From contig JAMSLZ010000003.1 in NCBI GenBank assembly GCA_026027325.1, positions 1,302,001 to 1,366,000 of the forward strand: 64,000 nucleotides of DNA, given 5' to 3'. Shown piece after piece: positions 26,680-37,156 of this stretch. The stretch's first letter is position 1. Every line of letters begins with the position of its first letter. Both the position numbers and the translations under genes were made by a program. This stretch comes from Actinomucor elegans (lineage: Eukaryota > Mucoromycota > Mucoromycetes > Mucorales > Mucoraceae). Under the pieces are notes generated by a model. That model was not told the origin of the DNA, searched no databases, and saw only the letters and a list, made by a program, of their open reading frames with translations.

Positions 26680-26705
26680 CTTTTTTTACAATTACATTAT
26701 ATATA

Positions 26706-27147
26706 ATGCAAAGTCATCATCGAAGGCGATATTCTAAATCTATATTAATGCCGCGATTGTCTGCAACCAATGGTACTTTTAACACAAGTGCATCTACAAA
26801 CAATGGTCAACCTAATTATGCTAGGCGAATGACAGTGCATCTACCCGAGACTATACCCGATAACACTTATCTTTACGGTTACGCGCTGCTAAGCTGCACC
26901 TTTGTCGTGTTTATTACATCAGTATATGCTATTATTGGCAGCAAATACATGCCAGACACCCATAACAAGGTATTTAGCATCGGATCAAGTTGGAAATGAT
27001 TCAGTAGTTTGTTAATCGATTAACTAGGTTTTGGATCGAATTAAATATGATAATTATTACTGCTTATTAATTCCCATCACTGCTATTGTTTGGATCTATT
27101 GGGTGTTGTGGAATTGGATGGGTATGAAGTTCTTTCGGCACAATTAA
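26706..27147 (+). CDS. PIGY: PIG-Y / Eri1-like subunit of the GPI-GlcNAc transferase
   Basis: Tiny ER membrane subunit of the complex that makes GlcNAc-PI, the first step of GPI-anchor synthesis. Exons 26706-26969 and 27028-27147; 384 nt, 127 aa. After a basic N-terminal tail there are two membrane segments: YALLSCTFVVFITSVYAIIG and, in exon 2, CLLIPITAIVWIYWVLW. The protein ends with NWMGMKFFRHN, which matches the WxWMGxKxFRHN terminus of PIG-Y. That terminus is the decisive evidence and appears only after the 26970-27027 intron is removed. Unspliced, the frame would end at 26999 in unrelated residues. ATG 26706 is the only early in-frame ATG. Confidence 0.88.
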
Positions 27148-27693
27148 GTTTAAGGCAGGCCTTGACAATAAGCAGCATTGTGTGGTAGTATTCAATAATT
27201 TTGGTGCATAGTTTTTTAGTATTTTGATTGGCTGTCGGAAACTAACTATTAAAACCACCACTATTAAACAGAAATATACTTTTGTTCGTTTTTTTTTAAA
27301 ACAACATTTGCATATATTAAGATTGTGTGTTGAATAATTTAAACATTGACCTAATTTTTATTAAGTTGCAAGCTTTACATTTAATGATCAAATGTCTAGC
27401 TCAGGCTGAAAAGACTACTACGAATACTAAAGTAAAATGAGTTTATTATGTTTGTATGGTGCCCTTGTTTCTTGTAGCATTCAGTATTGTTGTTCTTCAT
27501 GATATTCGTATGAAAGGCTATACTGCTACTATTAGAAGCATATGTTCACGCGACTGATTGGAGAAGGCATGACTTGGATGTGTCCAGGCACACGCGCACA
27601 AACATGCCCTAAGGGCCCACCGAATCTCAATAATAATAATAATTGGGCAGTTTATGCAAACTTACTAAACTTTCTCTTGCTTTCTCTAACTTA
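27148..27693. other. Intergenic region upstream of AP-4 epsilon
   Basis: No gene recognised. A short GC-richer patch at about 27580-27625 (CACACGCGCACAAACATGCC) precedes the start codon and may be promoter sequence. Confidence 0.4.
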
Positions 27694-30600
27694 ATGTCGC
27701 GTATACAGAATTACTTTAGCTCTGAATTCCTAGCATCAGGTCAAAGTGTGGAATTTAATGACTTTATTACGAAATTAACAAAAGCAAAAAGTAAAGCGGT
27801 AAGCGCCTAAACTAATTCCTCAAACAGTGTCTAACATGAACATTAGGAAGAAACGAGCCATGTTACTGAGGAATTGGCACAACTAGGCTCTAAAATGGGC
27901 TTACCCGATGTATCTTCGGTAAAAGCACACTGAAACCTCTTTATTTAAGCTGACAGTTTTGTTTAGAGGAGGATGAAAGATTATATGATACGCCTGATAC
28001 ATTGCTTTATGCTGGGATATAATGTGGATTTTAGCGTTATCTATGCCATTATGGCTTCTCAGAGCGGAGAAACTGCTATGGATAGACGCGTTGGTAATGT
28101 TGAACCTCGCACACCAAGGTGCCTTAAAACTGATGCATGTTTAGGATATCTCGCTTGCACGCTCTTTCTTGAACATGATCATGAGTTGGGAATTATGCTG
28201 ATCAATACACTACAAAGAGACTTGAAGAGCCAGAATTATTTGGATCGATGTGCTGCTCTGAATGCGATTTGTTATTTGGAACATGCTGAAATGCTGGATA
28301 ATGTGTTGGATTTGGTGATTATGACGATGGATTTTCCAAAGTAAGTAAGTAATAGAAGTATAAAAGCAAATTGTCCTTATTCTTTCTGTACATTTAGACA
28401 GATTGTTCGTAAAAAAGCAGTGATGGCGCTATACTTTTTGTATGAAAGATCGGATTTGGATATCAAACGTATCGAGCCTGTTCTGAGACAAGCTTTAGAT
28501 GATAAGGATTCAAGTGTAGTATTTTCTGCTTTGGCAGTATGGAAGATGATCTTGACTGTAAGTTCATAGAGTCATCAACCTCCAAGTAATACTGAATGGA
28601 TAGGATAGGACCTTGTATCAGATTATCAAGATCTACTGCCTGTATTCTATTCAATACATAAACAAATACTGGAAAATAGGATACACAAGTCCTTTACATA
28701 TCATGGTGTGTTGGCACCTTGGGCTCAATTAGAATGCTTACACATCTACAAGATATATCATGACATGAATATCGGGTAAGCTCTACAGAAAGCTTGATTT
28801 CGACCCATTTATTCAATTCTTACGCCTAGATCGCCAAAGGATTTCTACACCATGATTGTAGATTGTTTAAAGAGTATGGAAAAAAAAGTAGACACAGCGT
28901 TTGGTAAAGTGAACAGTAAATATACGCATATAAGAATCTCACCTTGGGTATAGCCATTATATTGGAATGTATCAAGCTGCTTTCATCCATGGATCCTATC
29001 CTATTGGGCAGTCTATCCACACCAGATGAAAACCCTTTCCAGATCCTAGTAGGATACCTGCATGCCGCGAATCACAACCTCAAATATCTGGGCATCTTGG
29101 GCATGTCTTTTGTCGATGAAAGCTTTTGGAAAAAGGATTGGTTGGATGGCAGTCTACTAGCAGAGATTATTCAGTCTTCGTCACAAGATATCACTATTAT
29201 CACGCAAGCTATTGAAAACTTGGATATGATTATAGATAGTGAGGTATTAAGGAACATCTGTCCTGTTTTAATAGATGCACTCTCCAAAAATTATGACCAG
29301 AAGTCCAGCAATACCACCATTGCTTATTGGTTGATCAACCGTATCACAGAATATCATATAGAACCGAGCGTTTGGTGGGTAGAAGCGATAATGAGCATTA
29401 TAGCAGAAACTAGAAGGAACTTGGATGAAGATTATGTCGAAACACAGTGCCATTTACTCAAAGAGAGTGAGTATACGTGACAATAACTTGGATATAGCTT
29501 GCCTAACAAAGATCAGAACTTATTGAGGAAAAGGACAGTAGTGAATTGAGAAAAACTTCAGTAGATACAGCTTACACTATACTGAAAAAGACTAATTCTA
29601 ATCGATACTCTTACCACCTACTACAATTCATGATTTGGGTAAGTAATATCAAGATGTTTAGCACAGGTTAACTTTACATTGCTTGCAGACATTAGGTGAG
29701 AGCGGCTATCTGTCAGTCAAGTACACTGATTTGGATATAATGAAACAGTTACAGAAATGGGTTCAGATCGTACATGGTATAACATATAAATAGCAGTACC
29801 CCAGATTGTTCTAATTAATCTGCATAGATGATTATCTGCAAACGTGTGGGTTACAAGCAATTAAAAAGTGTATTCTGCGTAGCAAGACTTGGTTATCTGA
29901 TCTTGAAAAGATACTGAAAGACTACAGGAAATCACCTGTACTTGAGAAACAAGAAGTGAGAAATATATATATAAAAGAAAGAAAGAAAAAAAAACTCTTA
30001 TCAAGTGTATATAGATATCGCGCGAGCTACTTGGTCTATTACAAGATACTCAATATGAAAAAGAGCTGCAAGAGGCCGATTTAACTTCATCCAATGTAAG
30101 AATGATAACAAACGAGCATATACATCATCTAATATCATTATAGTTGACTATTAATCCCAATCGACCTACTGGTGTTGGTAGATTTATCGATGATTGTAAG
30201 TTATATATAAAAAGAGAGGGTCTCGACCATTAACGCGTTGTATTTATAGCCAATCTTTTTACCGACCAAGATGGTATTACCTTTCCCATTAATTTGGAGC
30301 AAAACTCTTACGAGTAAGTTATTTTTTTTGGATATAAGACTAATGCTAACTGTACGTAATAGATCATCCTCACACCTACAAGTAAATATACATAAAGGAC
30401 AACCTACTATTTTAACTAACATGATATTTAGAAAACAAGGTTTTCAAGTGGAGTTTCCTCTTCAGGTATAGATAGTGTGTAGCACAAGCTTGATATCTTG
30501 TTATATTAAATATATTGTTCTTTGTTTTATAGAAGCGGGCGAAGGAGTAAGTTCAATAGTGAATACGCTGAATGTAACTAACGACTGAATAGGCGGATCT

Positions 30601-30922
30601 TGTTTCAAGTTTAATCGAACTTGAGCTCGATCAGAGTGAAACGATGAGTACAGAGCAGTTTGGTCACTTGTGGGTAGTTTATTCGGAACAAGTGAAACGC
30701 AAATTTGAATGTTCAGTCACTCGATGCGATAAACTGGCTAAAAAACTAAGTCAGTCATGGCATATCACAGTGATTGAAGTAATAGGGCAAGAATTTATTG
30801 CTTTAGACAATCATGTACTGATCCATGTGGCCATGTTACCACACAAACAGTTTGAACTAACTCTGAGAGCTAAACACGCAAAAGACATACTCAGATTTTT
30901 AACCGAAAAGCAATTGAAATAG
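27694..30922 (+). CDS. AP4E1: AP-4 complex subunit epsilon
   Basis: Large subunit of the AP-4 adaptor, which sorts cargo at the trans-Golgi. Sixteen exons: 27694-27798, 27847-27918, 27967-28093, 28145-28340, 28398-28557, 28609-28775, 28830-28903, 28954-29466, 29517-29638, 29689-29776, 29828-29955, 30015-30095, 30144-30195, 30250-30313, 30363-30465, 30593-30922. They sum to 2,382 nt (793 aa) with every phase consistent. The adaptin trunk is clear: EELAQLGSKMGLPDVSS, KDYMIRLIHCFMLGY, RVGYLACTLFLEHDHELGIM, VRKKAVMALYFLY, AIILECIKLL. Epsilon rather than gamma or alpha is indicated by this combination. A short appendage region begins near EQFGHLWVVYSEQVKRKF. The gene is shorter than human AP4E1 (about 1,137 aa), mainly in the hinge. 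Intron 28094-28144 has no in-frame stop and a length divisible by three. Intron 30466-30592 is longer than the rest and could hide a small exon. Confidence 0.85.
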
Positions 30923-31184
30923 GAGTCAAGCACTCCTATTATAATAAAGTTACTTTAATAGGATAAGCACTATGTAGCTATTCTACTTTATTTAGTATTC
31001 GCTATTGGCCTTTGAAGATAGTTTCATCCTCTGTGCTACATGCTGAATCATACACAGCTGCTTGGACACTTGTTTAGTGCATAAAAAAATATAGAATGTA
31101 TTGGTAAGAGAAAGAAAAAAGTATAGCTATATATATATCAAGGTATTCAAAATATAAGAGAGAAAAGGATAAACTTAATACTGA

Positions 31185-31834
31185 TTATCTTGAATTGCCC
31201 TACGGTACAAAGTATGTGTGTGAATTCCCCCAGAGTATTTGTCAATGAAACTCTTAAACTTACCATGGAAGGTGAGGCCATCATAGGTGATTGCTGCGGC
31301 TGATTTCCGTTTTCAACCATAGACGTGTCAGGAGCATTCAAGCAAGATTGAATCAGATTCTTGCCTTCTGGCTTTGTAACTAGTGGTTGTAACTTGGGCG
31401 TTGTGAAAGTATACACTAAACCAGTTTCTGATACCACCAACAATAGCACCTGAGTGCCTGTTAAAGTACTCAACTCGTAGGCCTAGATAATAGTAAGTAT
31501 AATAGCCATCTTTGTTAGACAGTGAGCATACCTTCTTCATGATACCAGCCTTTCTCTTAGAAAAAGTAATATGACGCCTCGTTTTATCTTCGATATACTC
31601 AATTTTAATCTTGCGTCGACCAGAACGTCTGGCTGGTTTCTTCTCATCGTCTTCTTCCAAGTCATCTTCTTCAAGAGGATCTTGACCATTGTCCAAAATA
31701 ACTTGGTTCAACTGTCTTGGCATTTGTCTCGTTGGTAAAGGCGACTGCTGCTGCTGTTGTTGTTGTTGTTGCTGTACCATATACTGCTGCTGTGCTGGCG
31801 GTTGATTTGTCTGATAATAGCCTGTGGATTGCAT
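31185..31834 (-). CDS. MCM1: SRF-type MADS-box transcription factor (MCM1-like)
   Basis: Exons 31532-31834, 31264-31482 and a 15-nt last exon 31185-31199; 537 nt, 178 aa. The N-terminus is Gln-rich (ten-Gln run at about 31746-31778), followed by an acidic stretch (LEEDDLEEDDEKK). The MADS box then begins at GRRKIKIEYIEDKTRRHITF, followed by SKRKAGIMKKAYELSTLTGT and the dimerisation strand VLLLVVSETGLVYTFTTPKL, which is the SRF/Mcm1 class. The intron at 31483-31531 splits the MADS box after KAGIMKK. The C-terminal tail is short. The last exon encodes only GNSR and the stop; without that splice the frame would run on to 31147. The gene converges on AP-4 epsilon. Confidence 0.9.
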
Positions 31835-33287
31835 GTTTCTTTACTATGAAGGCAATATTAATTTTTATATACATTAAAATGGTAATAGTATTATACCAAT
31901 AGCTTATTTTAGATATAGTCCGTGAATATACTTGATTTGGGAAGAAAAGGGTAGTTTAATAAAGAAACAGGTACTGATCCTTTTTCAAATCCTGAGTTTT
32001 AACGTTTTACCAATTATTCTTTTCAATTCAATCGAGAATATTTTACCAAATACAGTAGAATCGAGCCACAGAATTTATTTAGCTATAGGTTAGATTAGCC
32101 ATATTCAACAAATTCAAATTTAACTACGGATTCATCTGAATCTGCAGCTGTTTTTGAGCATGAGCTATTCCTTTAGAGCGATATTGAATTGAGGTCGACC
32201 ACGATCTTGCTCATCAAAACGGTGTACCATGCAATTTTCCAGGCTCCGGTTTATACAATTGAATCGCAGATTTGAATTTTAAGAGTACAGTTTGGAAACT
32301 CTAGACAAATTATAGAAAGTTCAATTCTCTTTCGTCTGGTGTAGATATTGTAAAGATTTGAAAAGTGACACTTTACTTCATATAGTAAAGATGCTGAACC
32401 ATTCAAGTTATGTGGAGCTCTAATACGCTACTTTAAAACTATGTCTATTTGTTCTACGCTTTTCCAAGAATCAAAAATGCACAAGCGCTTTTTTTTTACT
32501 GAATTGTATACAATTTTGTGATCTAAGGATGTTTGTTCGAGGAAGCTACACAGACGCTAATTTCAGTTCCCGTCAGCCATCTAATTTATTTTTTGTTGGA
32601 ACCAGGCACTTGAAACTTTAGGCTTGAATATTAAAGTAACAGTAAAGTACAAAATGCAAATTTTTGGTTAGTATATTTAAAGCAATTTATAAAAAAAAAT
32701 CTCTTTTGAACGATATAAGTTTTTAAAGATGTTTATAAAAAAAAAAAAAAAAAAAAAAAATATTGACACAGAAACCAAAAATAGTATGTTTTCGAACTTA
32801 TGCTAAAGTGCAATCAGTTTTTTTTTTTTTTTTAAAAAAAAAATCCATAAAATAAAAGTTGTATTTCAGTTTGTTGAACGACTATGAGTTATTTAGTTTA
32901 AACAGTTTCTATCAAGATAATGGAGATCAATTATTAATTTTCGATGACCAAGGATGCCAACTCATACATATACCATCATACCATAATAGGCCCCACACTA
33001 AAAACAAAACAGTTATGCAGTAATGATGATGAGCCATTACATAACGCTGCAGAAGTGTTATGTCGTGCTTTAGGTATAAAGTGGGTGTACGAAGTCATGG
33101 TATACCATTATGTGCTACAACTGTCGAGATACACAATCCATCAATTGTACTATTCATTTCTGCTGGAAATAGAAAGGTCTTTATTTATCGTATTCTCCTT
33201 TACTAGCTTTTCTATTGATTTGCTCACTAGGAAAGGCCGAAGCTTCTGGTCAAACTCTAGTTTAATATTGAACGGTCATCCTATCGC

Positions 33288-33372
33288 ATGACATATGCAT
33301 GATCCTGTACTCATTGTAGTACGATAAAGCTCTATAATAACGTAGGTTCAAACTTTGTCGAGCTTACAATCC
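33288..33372 (+). repeat. Dispersed repeat, copy 1
   Basis: Shares the blocks TATGCATGATYCTG, GTAGTACGATAA and TTGTC(G/A)AGC, in the same order and spacing, with 36886-36957. Both copies are in the same orientation and flank the zinc-knuckle relic. Confidence 0.6.
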
Positions 33373-34639
33373 GATTTATTTACTCACGCAACCAGTTATA
33401 TCCTATTTATTTTAGTATTGTGCAAAGGAATACCGTCATCACCACTGTATTTAGTTTATGGCTCCTTTATTAAAATGCTGTTCGTATTCTTGAATCGCCT
33501 TTTCTATAGCAAACGATTGTCGATATTGAGAAAAACATTTGTGTAAAATTCAAAAGTGTGTCAAAGGGTGTAAATATTATTTTTCTTCTTTTCCTTTCTT
33601 TTATTTTCTTTTTATATAACAAATACTATCAGTGCAGAAATACTTTACGTATAATAAAAATTTTAAAATGTAGATAGGTAGTTAAATAGATACCAACATG
33701 GTAAACAAACATTATCTAGCAAGAGATTATACCTGAAAAAAGCTGTCTAATGGTTTGAACATCTCAACTTTTCTCTACTGATCCTGCTTTAATGTCACAT
33801 ATGATAACTAGTATCTAAAGCAGTGCTGCTTGAATTATTACTTGATTAAAATACGATGTACGCATCATATTTTTGAAATGCGCTGCAACTTCCTTGTATA
33901 TTCGATAAATGGAATAGTTTATAGATCTCTCACTCAATCCCTGTCAAAACTACATCTGATGCATAGACCATATCTAGAATAATAAGCTACTGCATCTACT
34001 AGTGCTGCTGATTTACTAGGATAAGACGAGTGTACCATAGATTAATGATAAACAATAGATTGCATGCATTTCATGTAAGCGAGATTTAAGCTTCTATAGA
34101 TCTCGATTTATTGTCATATATAACTACCGTCATATACAGAATGAATTACTGTATCTATTAGGATCAGCACTTAACCGTAAAATGATCAGAATATTACATT
34201 AGTTGTAATATATATCCTGACATGCTTTGTTTTCGTTATTAAGCGCTGTTAATCATATGACTGAAAGTATTTAAGAGTAGAAACAGGCCGGTTATTTACT
34301 GTTTCTGCCAAGCAATAGTATAGAATCAAAGCAAGGTATAATAATGCTGGCATATATAATTTGTTCAGCCGCTGATAGATGAATCGCGCTTATTCTGATA
34401 GTTAGATCTTGCTTAAACTTGAGAGCTCAGGCCTTATTGGTTTTAAACGCCAAATAAAACGTCAATTTACTCTCTAAACTACGGTAAATAAAGTTGTATT
34501 ATCTGCCATTCTTCTAAAATACCTTTAATACCATTATAAAGCGATCCAAAAGTATGCTGCTGCCACCACTATGTCATCGTTTCGATTTCTATTAGTAGGC
34601 GAGGATTCACCACATTTTTCACAAGCTCTCCATTAAAGA

Positions 34640-35625
34640 ATGCTTTTTTTTTCTGGAAGCGAGGATCTGGTGGAAATGCCGATAATCCCCAGTATAACCT
34701 TAACAGCCAGCTATTCACCATTTTCAAGTTGTATGGTCAGACTGTTAAGCCCCAAAACAATGATATTTTCATTATGAACGCGTTCTTGCAAGTTAGCCAG
34801 GATCGACTTACTCCTGGTGATCATTATTTTCTTGAGGGGATTGACAAAAATTCGATCGTCATTTCAGCTACCGAGTTTGCTGGTAAAAAATTTTAAGGAT
34901 GAAAGTCTAAAATCGACTCTACGAGAACTGGTTCCTTTGAGAATTGGATCTACGTATGCGGCATGTGAGCAAAAAGCTTCGATGCATCGAATCAAACTTT
35001 CATAGCTCGGAAGACTGCGAAGCTGCTCTGAGTAAAGATTTTTCGCTTTTTCGTGACAAGATAATTCAAGTAAATTGTACTTTGAAAACGGATGCGTCTG
35101 TCGTTCAAGTTGATGTCTCGAATATCCAGTTCGAAGATGAAAGCTTCCTGAAGGCTAAAATGGTTGATCTCTTCAAACAATATAGTAGTCCTTAAGGTAT
35201 GACAATTCTATCTTGTAATCAATAGTGATTTGTTCACTGACAAGCGTTTCGTTACATTCAACAAGAACAAAACCAAGAGGTACCTTGAATTGACTCTCCA
35301 AATCATAACATGAGAAGATGATATTGAGCTGCATTTGGTGTATTCCAGCATGGGCCTACCAGTAGCCACTGTCGTGTTTGACGGCCATATCCGATTGAAC
35401 TGCTCGATTTTGGCAGCGAGAAAAAAAGCCTGTTATCAACGTGGTAGTATCAAACACCTACGTGCTGCATGTCCTCTAACTTCTTGGAATTGTAAGAGAA
35501 AACAGCCGAAGCATGCCCACACCAAAGCCACAATACCTCGTCCTAAAGCGACCGCTATGGAAGATTTCATTATCAAGGAAACTGAAACAACTAAAGTCTC
35601 AGTAATTGAAGAGAGCCGATTCTAG
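34640..35625 (+). pseudogene. Degenerate gag-like / ORF1 relic of a retrotransposon
   Basis: Broken open frames in several phases (best pieces 34944-35195 and 35335-35625) read like a gag/ORF1 protein: a region ending in PLFKQYSS-type text, then a degenerate zinc knuckle CYQRGSIKHLRAAC. The second Cys of the C-x2-C-x4-H-x4-C pattern is replaced by Arg. A Lys/Arg/Pro-rich stretch follows. Stops and frameshifts interrupt it throughout, and no reverse transcriptase domain is visible in this window. It could be a LINE ORF1 or an LTR-element gag; the knuckle is the only firm evidence. Confidence 0.5.
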
Positions 35626-36821
35626 AAATAACCTCAGAAGATGAATGTACATTCATGAATGATAAGAGAAAAGTATATACCAGCGAAACCGAAATCAATT
35701 GTGAAGAAAGTCCTGAGGTTCTAGTGGGAAAAGTGACCCATAAGGATTTAGATACTGCTATAATAAATATTACCTAAAACGATCCAGCTGAGAACATTTA
35801 GCAATAGGTACCTAGCGAAGAAAATTAGGTTTATTGGATTCAAATACAAAGAACGATATACTAGATTTTACGTACTGATAGTTTGATTGATGCTTTTTGT
35901 CATGAAGATAAACCAAATGAACCAACACTTCGAGACATGAGAACAATCATTGAATTACTGATGGGTGTCTCTGTTACCATAATTATGAATATATCGAGTA
36001 TAATTACAAATCTTGTTTCTTCACCAAAAAGAGAGAGAGAGAGAAAGAGAAAGAGAGGTTTGAAAATTTGGGCCTAAGGACATACCTTCAATTTTTTTTT
36101 CTTAGATCGAGTTACATATTTCGACCTTTTTAGATTCCTCGATCGATTCAAGCCAATATTGTATTTGGCAATTAATATAGGTCCGTAATAAAGCGCTTCA
36201 TATAATAGAATCATTATCTGACGGAGGCAAATCCAATATGTCGTATTTTAGTCTTTTAAAACTAGATCTGATGATCCACAGATATCTCAGTCGAACCCGG
36301 TTTAATTTCACATATATTTAGTGAACCATATTAAGAATGAACTACTGTACTCACTAGGGATGTCATTACATTGATACAAAATAACTGCATTTTCTATTAA
36401 GGATCTATAAAATGCATGTACTTCAAGTTATTTAGATCTGTAATCAGTAAATTTTTCGATAAATCTTAAGTTAATGCCACATGTTATTACTCTACAATTG
36501 GAATGAGCTGCAACATCTACGTATATTGAACTATATAGTTAGATGTGTTTCTAGTTAATCTGATTTAATGACCAATGGATTCCTTGATCGCTCTCGATTT
36601 AATGTCACATCTGATTAGTGTATGTTCGAAATGAGCTGCTGCATCTACAATAACCTAAAGATTACTTATATATTGAAAAAAAAAAAAAAAAAAGAATATA
36701 TATTTATCGCCTATATCAAAAATAGGCCTTGTATTTATGAAAAAAAATGCCTGAATATAGTCGGAGTAAGCAGCTTCTTCGTGTTCAACGGTGCTAATAG
36801 CATGTTATGTAATCCTTAACT

Positions 36822-36957
36822 ATAACAAATGGAGCGCGGTCTATAAGGCCGGGGTTCAAGATGGTGTTTTAATCACACCATACGCTTTTGCATGATTTAT
36901 GCATGATTCTGCAGTTGCCGTAGTACGATAACTAGGTTGTGCCTTGTCAAGCATACA
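36822..36957 (+). repeat. tRNA-like segment fused to dispersed repeat copy 2 (possible SINE)
   Basis: Bases 36822-36866 resemble the middle of a tRNA: an A-box-like AACAAATGGAGCGCGG, an anticodon-arm-like GGTCTATAAGGCC, and a B-box-like GGGGTTCAAG. The flanking acceptor and T stems do not pair, so it is not a functional tRNA. It is followed by the block shared with 33288-33372. A tRNA-like head joined to an unrelated repeated body is the layout of a tRNA-derived SINE. Confidence 0.4.
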
Positions 36958-37025
36958 TTAAAATACAAAGATACTCTTCTTTTTTTTATTATTTTATTCG
37001 GCATTGTAGATAAGATAGAGATAGG

Positions 37026-37094
37026 TTATAAGGAAGTATTGTTCATACTTCCTTCGATTTTAGGTCGTTTTGGATTTACATACAAGTAATATTG

Positions 37095-37156
<62 letters not shown>

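Larger units (their letters stand above)
31835..37025. other. 5.2-kb gene-free island with retroelement relics and repeats
   Basis: No intact gene was found. The first kilobase is the MCM1 promoter with long A/T runs (32739-32760, 32820-32833). The rest holds two similar direct repeat segments (33288-33372 and 36886-36957), a zinc-knuckle retroelement relic (about 34640-35625), a tRNA-like segment (36822-36870), and at least six degenerate copies of the ~80-bp dispersed repeat (33775-34170, 36290-36370, 36455-36525, 36580-36660). The open frame at 32944-33291 has no recognisable motif. Confidence 0.6.

Noticed and set aside
30534..30548. Extra microexon (AAGCGGGCGAAGGA) in AP-4 epsilon
   Set aside because: Its acceptor and donor look plausible, but including it breaks the frame of the final exon; the direct 30465-30593 join preserves phase.
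32944..33291. 115-codon open frame in the gene-free island
   Set aside because: No family resemblance and its end overlaps the start of a dispersed repeat; likely relic or chance.
36828..36866. Functional tRNA gene
   Set aside because: A- and B-box-like parts are present but acceptor and T stems do not pair, and the arm lengths are wrong; kept only as a tRNA-like repeat.
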